Assembly (NCBI GenBank): GCA_902806595.1
Contig: CADCXC010000038.1
Span: 4,650,001 to 4,714,000 of the forward strand
Origin: Pyrenopolyporus hunteri
Taxonomy: Eukaryota > Ascomycota > Sordariomycetes > Xylariales > Hypoxylaceae
DNA length: 64,000 nt
Direction of reading: 5' to 3'
The notes under the pieces: generated by a model
The model's input: only the letters and a program-made list of their open reading frames with translations
Database searches by the model: none
What the model was told of the DNA's origin: nothing
Made by a program: the position numbers and the translations under genes
Shown: positions 56,270 through 64,000 of the stretch, piece after piece
Layout of the letters: each line of letters begins with the position of its first letter
Numbering within the stretch: position 1 is the first letter of the stretch

Positions 56270-59050
56270 TCACACCCCGCCGCCCATGAAGGCAGCGAGG
56301 TCGTCTAATTCTAGCAGCTGGCGCTCGAAGGCTACACAAAGCTCGGCCGCGGTCATGTCGTTGCCCGAAGCCGGTGCGGCTTCGGCGGGCTGTCCGGTCG
56401 AGGAGGGCGCCGGGGAATCTGCCTTCACTTGACCCGGAGGCGGGCTCGCGGTCGCGGGCGGCGACACTCCCACCGAACCCCCATTGATAGTCGTGAATCC
56501 GGACTTCCGGGGTGGTTCGCTACCTCGGCTATCGGCCTGCTCCTGCGTATTCGCTGATTGCGGGCGCTCGTAGTCCATACTATCGGGGTTGTCCGGCTGA
56601 CTCGCCGTGTCGTCTTTGTTTGAAGATATAGCGGTCTCCGCCTGCGTCCTATGGAGTGTTCTGTCGCCATTGCGCAAGACTTTGTTCATAACAGACAAAT
56701 GGCGGTACCAGGGTACAGCTAGGATCCAGATATTGGCTCCGTCCTGCAGGAAACGCATGCCATCGCGGACGATTGACTCGGCCGTTTCATTCACGTCACC
56801 GGGGGTCAGCCCCTTCAGACTAAACCAAGCCACGGTAGAGCAAGCGGTGAAGCACGAAAACAACATGACAAGGGGAAAGTTGAGGACCGCGTCCTTATCC
56901 GCGTTTGCCTCCAAGGCCAGCAGGAGCGATACCACGCTGTGAGCAGCCGCAAAAACTCGGTCGACGGTCTGCAGGTGGACGTGAGGCACCGTGCGCCAGG
57001 TCTCGTGGTTGAAGTCATCCGTGGTGACAAAGTGGAGAAGTCTACGACGATTAACCATGATGGTCGCGCAATGAAGGAGGCAGTGCAACATTGCGTAAGT
57101 AAATCCGCTGCCCATAGTAATGTGGAGATTGATTTGTCCGGGTTTATCCATAAAATGTGGCGGTAAGGAATTACGAACGGCCTCAATACCCGCTTCGAGG
57201 GAGGCACAGTCATCCTCGGAGAAGGTGGCGCTCGTGACAGTAGTCAGCATCTCGATAACGTTGCGCCAGGCCTGGGTCGCCATTACGATGTGTCCAAATT
57301 CGCCGACCTCGGTCATCGGAGTGGACGGATCCGGAAGCGCAGGGGGCGGGCCGCCCGCCAGGGTACGAACGTACACGGGCGTGCCAAAATTGTAGCTCAT
57401 GTCGAGACACGGGAGTGGGACGTCTTTGATGTCATGGTGGGAGACGGCCGGCTGGCGACCGGGACTGCTTGTGAGGAAACAATCCAACACGTAGATAAGC
57501 CACAAGGTACGGCGAAATGACTCGTCCTTGATGAACTGATCGGGATCACCTCGGTTCTGGTGGACGGCAATTATCCGATACATCTGGGCCATGCGGGAAG
57601 CTTGGCCGAGATAGATGTAAGCGCGGACGGCATTACGGTTGCCCCATTCGTGGATGATCAGAAGACAAAGAGCCTGAATATCCGCCAAGCTAGGGTTGTC
57701 GAGGTTCTGCATGATTATATTGATGGCCTTGACGGCAAAATGCTCGGCGGCAGCCGAAGCACCTCCCTGGCCCCCATAGCGACGAATCAACGCGGGAGAG
57801 CTCCTATGCGCAAGGTAAAATGGTTAGGTAAGTCCTGTTCACTCGACCAGATTGCAGCAGGGTATTCTGTCATAGACGATCGGAAAGATGGGTGGAGGCA
57901 AGAATGTGCACGATTTGCACGATTTGCACGAGTCGAAAACCATTGGTGCATTAGGCGAGACGCGAATGCACCTCCGGAGATGAGTGAACCATTCGCCCGG
58001 AATCCTGTCAGAAGTGGATAGGGCGGGTTCCGGGGGATTGTGCTCAATAGACGGAAAGACAGAAGGAGACTGGATGTTTGCTTACCGTGCAGCACAAGTC
58101 AAAAGACCATTAACGATGCTGGCTTCGAGAGTGCCGTTCTTGAGTTTCTGCAAGAAGGAAGGTTTGTGGAAGGCGACACAAGACGGAATGGTCTTGCTGA
58201 TTACCCTTTCACATTCCATCACCAGTTCCGGATTGAGTCTGTGGGGACGGACGAAAATACGTGTTAGTGGAGCCGATCAACGCGAACGAAGCTTTGGGGA
58301 GGACAAGGGTGTGTGGATTTGAAATGGGAGCGCGCGTTTTTTGGGGGGGTGCAGGGACAAACGGGGCAGGATGGGCAGGATTGGGGGCCTCGGAAAAGAC
58401 GCTGGAGGCGCCGAGGCGAGAACGAGGCAACCGGCGTCCATCGCCATTCACAGCCACCCAGAACCAGGTTAGCGGTGAGTGTTGGGGGGCGTTTGGGCCG
58501 GGCTGCACTCTGCCTTGACCGACGACGACGCGAGGGGGGCACGGATCACCAAACACCAGAATCTATTCGGAGCGCGTCGTTGTCGGCGTCCTAGGTCAAG
58601 GCCGAGATACCATAACGCCTCCCCAAGGAGGACGGCGTCGCCCACGGTGAAGGGGGGGGAGGGACGGTTGAGGGAAGGAGTAAGAAAGAAAGAGAGAAAA
58701 GAAACGGAGTAAACAACGCTGGGTAAGAGAGGATAAGAAACGACTTACTTCTCACTATTAGATTGCATGCTGCGCGGCAAGACAGTGCCGGACGCTACGG
58801 GTTGGCGGTCACTGGTCGCCGACACGCTTCGCTCTCCAGGCAAACTCTCTCGCGGGCGAGGAGGCCTAGCAGGGGATTGACCATGGTGATGGGCCATGCT
58901 CTCCGAAGGGAGATAACATTCGTGCATTCCTTTCGCGCAATTTCTGCAGGGTGCCCGACCGTTTTCGTAGACACACTTCGTCTTGCCTTTACGACAGCGC
59001 ACACAGGCGCCGCCGGCCCTGAGCGACGTGCCGCGGACGACAGACGCCAT
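56270..59050 (-). CDS. Zn(II)2Cys6 transcription factor with fungal-specific domain
   Basis: Three exons, 59050-58749, 58238-58086 and 57803-56270, give 662 residues. The N-terminus holds the binuclear zinc cluster CVRCRKGKTKCVYENG, then CRNCAKGMHEC: six cysteines with the usual basic stretch. Exon 2 carries NPELVMECERVISK, then FHKPSFLQKLKNGTLEASIV, the start of the middle homology (Fungal_trans) domain. Exon 3 continues with ALIRRYGGQ, HEWGNRNAVRAYIYLGQASR (the conserved core), RRTLWLIYVLDCFL and a Pro/Ser-rich tail. It is a nuclear DNA-binding regulator; the target genes are unknown. The first intron is unusually long (510 nt, 58748-58239) and GC-rich with shadow frames, but joining AA to A restores NSEKLNPELVMECE. 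No adjoining cluster suggests its regulon. Confidence 0.88.
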
Positions 59051-62000
59051 AACGACGAAAAGGTTGGAAAGGAATAAAAAGGGTATCGCAAGTAAAACAA
59101 GATCCCACGGTTGCGTTCCGAGTAATAAGGCGACGCTCCGAAGGTATGTCCGGTAGAGGATGGTAGACTGTTTGGTTGAAAAGAGGATGTGTGAACGGAG
59201 AAGACGGGAGGCGGTGGATGTTCGGTGCGGGTGGATGGGTTGTTTTTTTTTTTTTCCTTAAATTTTTTTATTATTTCGCTGTGAGTTCGGTCGGAGTGGA
59301 GGGGCTACTTAGTGGGTAGGAAACTAGTAGAAAGGAAGAGGAGAAAAAAAATGTGAGAGAGATCGGAGGGGGGAAAGAAGAAATGACTTTTTTTCTTCCT
59401 TTCTTCCTATTCTTTTTTTTTTTTTCCTTGGGAAGGATAGAGCCTGGGGATGGCGCTCTGGCGCTCAGCCGATTGAGAGGGATGTTGCAGAGGAGACGGG
59501 CAGGACGGGAGGGAGACCAGAAATTAAGACGGACCAGACTCGGGCGTTTGCGCTAAAAACAGCGGGCGCACCTGAGCCAAATAAAAATGGCCAGGACTCG
59601 AAAGCACTGATTCCCGAGGAAAGGGCAATGCGACAAGGCGGTCAATTCGGGGGGGTGCAAAGCGCGGCCTAGCCCGGCTCTTTCTTCCCTACGTTATTTT
59701 GCGCTTCCCTCCTTTCTACCTTTCTTTCTCTTGCCTGACTTTATTTCCCTTGTGGGGGGGTCATGACCGGGGATTCGCCCGTCTAGGAGGTTGCTCACCA
59801 CCAGGCGCGACCGATTCCTCTTGTCGGTCTAAATAAATTATTTCTTATTTTTATTTCATGGAGGTAGTTTTCTTTCTTTCTTTTTTTTTTCCTTTCTCGC
59901 CGGAGAGAATAATACAACTTTAGTCTGTATGCCCCAAGTTAAATCGTTCGCATCTGCATAGGGATGAAATAAAATGAGATGGGGGGGGATAGGAAAGAAT
60001 TATCTTAATGCAAGCCAAAGTCGATCGACCGGAGGCAGACTGATGAAATTCCTAAACTCAAACCTCCCCCCTGGAGGGGGCTTCGGCTCCACGGCTCCCG
60101 GCCGCTGGTCGTCCCTTTCGCGTGGGAGTTTACCAATTTGGCTAGGCAATGATACGGGGCCATCCCGTACTGTCTACATGTACTGTGACAGCGCAATACG
60201 GGAAGGGGAGCCTGCACACGTACTTCGTAATCCGTCCGCTCCCGTACTTTGTTTTATTTTAACTCGGCCGGCTTTACCTTTTTTTTTTAATTCCTATTCT
60301 TCTTGCCCTCACGAGTCATCATCGTCGTCCGTATATTTACGCTATCGCGCTTCTATTATATTGGCATGATGGATTGAGATATGCCTATTTTTTAAAGGCC
60401 ATCCCGAGCGCAGTTTCCCCGTGTTATTTCTTATTTCCTACTGCTCATAACGACGGAAACCCAAATTACACTCAGGACATACCCTTTTAGATCTCTGTCG
60501 GGGCCGGATGACGGGAGAAAATAGAAAGGTTCGCCTGTTACGCCTGCGCTTTGACTAGACACGCACCTAATGTGCAAGAAATAAATACACGCCTCTACTG
60601 TACCGTGTATGCGTGTATGTAATTGAAAGATCGTTAAGTACATCTCATCTCGCACTGTGAGTGCGGACTCGGGGTCTAGAGCGGCGGGTTGACTGGGGCT
60701 TTTCGGAGTGTCGGTCCCTGTTTTACTGCCTCCCAACAAAACTCGCCTATCTCCTAATGTAGGTTACTTTCCGGGAATGACCTTTTAATCAGGTTGACTG
60801 TTCTACTGAAGCTGGTAGTTCGTTACAAATTAACTACGTACGTTGCAAGACGTTATTAAAATTCAATACACAGTCGCAAATACTTAACGTGGTAGGTTCT
60901 AATCATCTTTCTATCACCCGGCTCGGGGTTTCGCAAATAGGAAAAAAAAAAATTACGAGGGTCCGTTTTCCGATTATTTGTGGACATCATCAATTCTTCA
61001 GAAAGGGAAGGGAACAAGACATACACCGCAGCCTCCGAGATAACAGACTCATCCTGCCCGGCCCTTCGTAGCCCACCCGGTAGGCTAGGAAATGACATCG
61101 TAGAAATCCTCGGGAGTCGTTCATCGGCTGACGAGGCCATGAATCGGTTAGCCGGGGCTGACTCGATGCAACCTAAACCAGGCAACCCAAGCCCCGCCAC
61201 GTTGGGCGGCTTAGAATTCCGCCGGCTACCAGCCCATTCGCAGCCCATAATGTTGTGCGTGTCACAAGCCACTCTAGGGAACACACGGGGACGGGCAAAG
61301 CTCCCACTGGTCACGCAGGCTGACCGAGATGGGGCCGTTTCGCCGTCGCCGAATCAATAAGGCATTTGAAAAGATACCTATCTAAGCCCCAAAGTGCCAT
61401 CATCGCGTAAGGAAGCTAAATTTACTTAGATCTGTCCGACACTTCGGACGGGAAAGTCTACAATGGAACATAGCGACAAGAAGTAGAACCGGAGGGGGCG
61501 CGTAAAGCCGTTCCTAACACATGAGTAGAGTTGTAACTTACGTACCTACCTATATACCCATCACCTATTATAAAGGTTACCTACAATCTACCTAGATGGT
61601 AAATACTCATTAAATATTCGGGATATCCGGACGGCGCATAGTCCGAGGCGGAGATGGTTCGATGGCTGGGTGACACCAGCTGCAGTACCATGCGCACGAT
61701 GTTTGTCATCCCCATCCTTCTTATTCCTTTTCTAATGTCGACACTGGACTCGTTAGCGCGTCCTCCGTCCGGCCTTACCATAGGTACCCCCCTAAACATA
61801 CAGATACCTACCTACGTACAAGTAGGGGGGAGAATCATGCGACGCCTCTTGCACGTAACTTCTTCAAGAACCGATACTCTGTCTCCCCTACGTTCGCCCG
61901 ACGCTCACGCAAACGCCAAGCAAATGTAACCCGATCGATGTCATTCTACCATTCCACGACTCCGCTCTCCATATACTAGGTCTTCGCTACCACCGAACCC

Positions 62001-64000
62001 CGTCGGACGGGCAGATCCTAGTCGGCTAGAAATTCTTACATGTATGATGTTACCTGCCAGCTGCTGCTGCCAGGTAACTAGCCGGCACAGATTGCGATCC
62101 CTTTCACTTCATTGTTTAAAAGAATCGGGTCGGGGAACGTAGGCGTCCAAGGGGGCGGATAGACGCCTATTGTCTTTCTTCTCCACTCATTACACAGGAC
62201 CACAGATAGTACAGCTGAGTACCATGACGCGGCGGGGCCCTTCCCCGTCCGAACATAACGTCAAATGATAAGGAAGCAGGATAATACCGAATCCCAGCGC
62301 AGATCTAAATACGCTAGCCGGATTCAGTGCACTACCATTAAGACGCTATCGTCATTCCAACCAGCTCTTAAACGTAAAAGCGTCCGTACCTAGGTAAGAT
62401 GTAAAATTGTACTATGTTAGACACGGCTTCGGTATTTTATCTTATATATGCCTAAGCAGGTACCTAGTGTGATTACACATATTACATTATATCGTATCAT
62501 GATATTATACTATAGCATAGCAGCCAATAAGTACAAATCCATCAGTCCCCCGCCACTTATGTAGGACGCAAAAATTCGGAACGCTGCGACGTCCGGGATT
62601 CAACATTCATAACTTTTCAGCCACAGCGAGTGGACTGAAAAGGGGCGGCCCGGATTGGATTGCCTTACATTCTAGCAACGCTCTTAAGTTTTCCGCCCAC
62701 GCATTACGCTTCAAGCGCGAGCCATCTTCACAACCACGGCCTCCTTATACAACTTCGTATTAAATAATACAAGAAAATAAAAATTAGTGCAGGTTTTATT
62801 GACAAGACTTATACATATTCGTAAAATGGGTACATGTATGTTTTTGAAAGGGGAAAAGAAGGGGGGGGCTGGGTGAATAGGTATTAATCGAATCTTAAGT
62901 ACCTGGGTACATACGTGGGCAGAGAACGCAGCTATGGGAATCCGACCCTACCTTCGTTCAAGGATGACGTAACCTCCACCGCTTGCATCTAGTCACGTGT
63001 TCCATTATAATTGACAATTATGGTAGGTACCTGTAAAAGATAAGAACGGTGACGGATTATATGACCCCCTTTTAACCAGGTACCTAGGTACATACCTACT
63101 TTATATGCACCTACCTTATACGCCAGCATAAGGAGAACGCAATATCGGCTGTGTATCTCCAGGTCGGCGGACAATTCATATTAATCCCCACAGGTTCAAC
63201 GACTTCCCTAAGTTCCTTCCGGAGTTCCCATCCGCCCGTAGCTCAGTTTCCCCACGCTCGCGCAGAAGGACAAATCTCATTAGCTGCCACGCATTTAATA
63301 CATTTAATACATTTAACGCATTTACACATAGGTACCTACCTACCTAAGGTATAGTCTTATTAGATCTACCTGTGGGTGATTGGCACTTCGAGTCATGGGA
63401 GACCTCTATATACCGAAAAATCTACTATCTACCTACGAATGGGGAGCAGATCCCGACCCGAGAGCGGCGAAGCCAAGTTAAGTTACCTGGTAGTCTGATT
63501 TTACATCACTATATCCGCCTACCAGCCCTACCAGCCCTGACCCGGCTTTTCTAATGGGAATGGTTGCCTCAGCCTCCGGATTACCGTCTCGACAATTACC
63601 ATCTTCGACTTTATTGTCATTCACACGCCTTCAGATATCCAATTCAGTTGTATTTTACCTCTTCTCGACTCTTCCGTACGGCATTCACCAAAGCTTGCTG
63701 TGGCCGCTCTTCCACCGTCGCTTCAGCCTTATGCAGCTGAGAATATAAATTTCATTCATTGTAAATCAGTTAACCTCGCTATCAGGCGCCTAAGCGGATT
63801 GGTATGGCCCTGGAATCATTTATGAAAGTCTCGCCTTATCTCCTAGATCGTGTCATCAGATATCCAGGAATACGGGCAAGCCAAAGCTAAGTACGAAGTA
63901 AGGCATTCCTCTACCACGCGTCAATCTTCTAGCCGTGATATATCGCACACACGGATGGACATGCATGCGCATAGTCAAAATAGCACGCGACCGCTTTATG
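59051..64000. other. about 5 kb with no recognised gene
   Basis: It begins with the promoter of the transcription factor, which is rich in CT and poly-T tracts (59240-59275, 59388-59425, 59870-59895). Opposite-strand frames of about 126-152 codons overlap at 60856-61360, without known motifs. TACCTAGGTA words recur at 61543-61600, 61800-61820, 62385, 62458, 63025-63120 and 63330. A splice-like TCCTAG...GTAAGG bounded stretch at 63847-63897 could be a small exon of a gene running off the right edge. Confidence 0.45.

Noticed and set aside
55629..56339. 236-codon minus-strand frame
   Set aside because: It includes a (CT)n microsatellite read as RERERE and overlaps the 3' end of the transcription factor; no family resemblance.
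58209..58594. Overlapping 80-115 codon frames on both strands within 58.2-58.6 kb
   Set aside because: They fall in the 510-nt intron of the zinc-cluster factor, are GC-rich and show no motif.
63847..63897. Possible exon at the right edge (TCCTAG ... SDIQEYGQAKAKYE ... GTAAGG)
   Set aside because: It has splice-like borders and a plausible peptide, but too little sequence remains in the window to support a gene call.

Overview
The window reads as a filamentous ascomycete (Pezizomycotina, probably a sordariomycete). Most genes carry short introns of about 50-120 nt with GT..AG ends and CTAAC/CTGAC-type branch sites. Coding DNA is GC-balanced and intergenic DNA is long. AT-rich blocks look like repeat-induced point mutation (RIP) relics. 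The intergenic DNA is also strewn with the palindromic word TACCTAGGTA and its GGTA/TACC satellites. Exon models below were built by hand from splice signals, reading phase and recalled family conservation; no alignment or RNA data were available.

Left part (1-33 kb), mostly housekeeping and accessory genes: a WD40 protein end; a HAD phosphatase; a TTC1-like TPR protein; an intact amidase; the RNase P/MRP subunit POP4; a DHAP/glycerol-3-phosphate acyltransferase ending in a peroxisomal ARL signal; an MFS sugar-type transporter; a DUF1772 protein; a secreted beta-lactamase-like protein (7 exons); a secreted Hce2/Ecp2-type effector candidate; a HET-C2-type glycolipid transfer protein; phospholipase D; rhamnogalacturonan acetylesterase; and a divergent PDX1/PDX2 pair that together make pyridoxal 5'-phosphate.

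Middle part (34.7-52.2 kb), the most interesting region: a polysaccharide-deacetylase/cyclic-imidase-type hydrolase, a broken amidase, a phenol-hydroxylase-type FAD monooxygenase, a salicylate-hydroxylase-type FAD monooxygenase and a large molybdenum hydroxylase of the xanthine dehydrogenase family. This combination matches the enzyme classes of the nicotinate-catabolism (hxn) cluster of Aspergillus nidulans: HxnM, HxnN, HxnV, HxnX and HxnS. I infer a partial hxn-like cluster, invaded by repeats and with its amidase gene pseudogenised.

Right part (52.9-64 kb): a METTL16-type U6 snRNA methyltransferase, a Zn2Cys6 transcription factor, then about 5 kb in which I recognise no gene.

Mobile DNA: three short inverted-repeat elements are visible. 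One has a 9-bp target duplication (MULE-like, 8.0-8.4 kb). One is about 0.9 kb with nested tandem repeats and a hairpin (43.3-44.2 kb). One is about 0.3 kb and sits inside a TACCTAGGTA word (54.9-55.2 kb). An 0.8 kb AT-rich block at 33.2-34.0 kb looks like heavily mutated repeat DNA.
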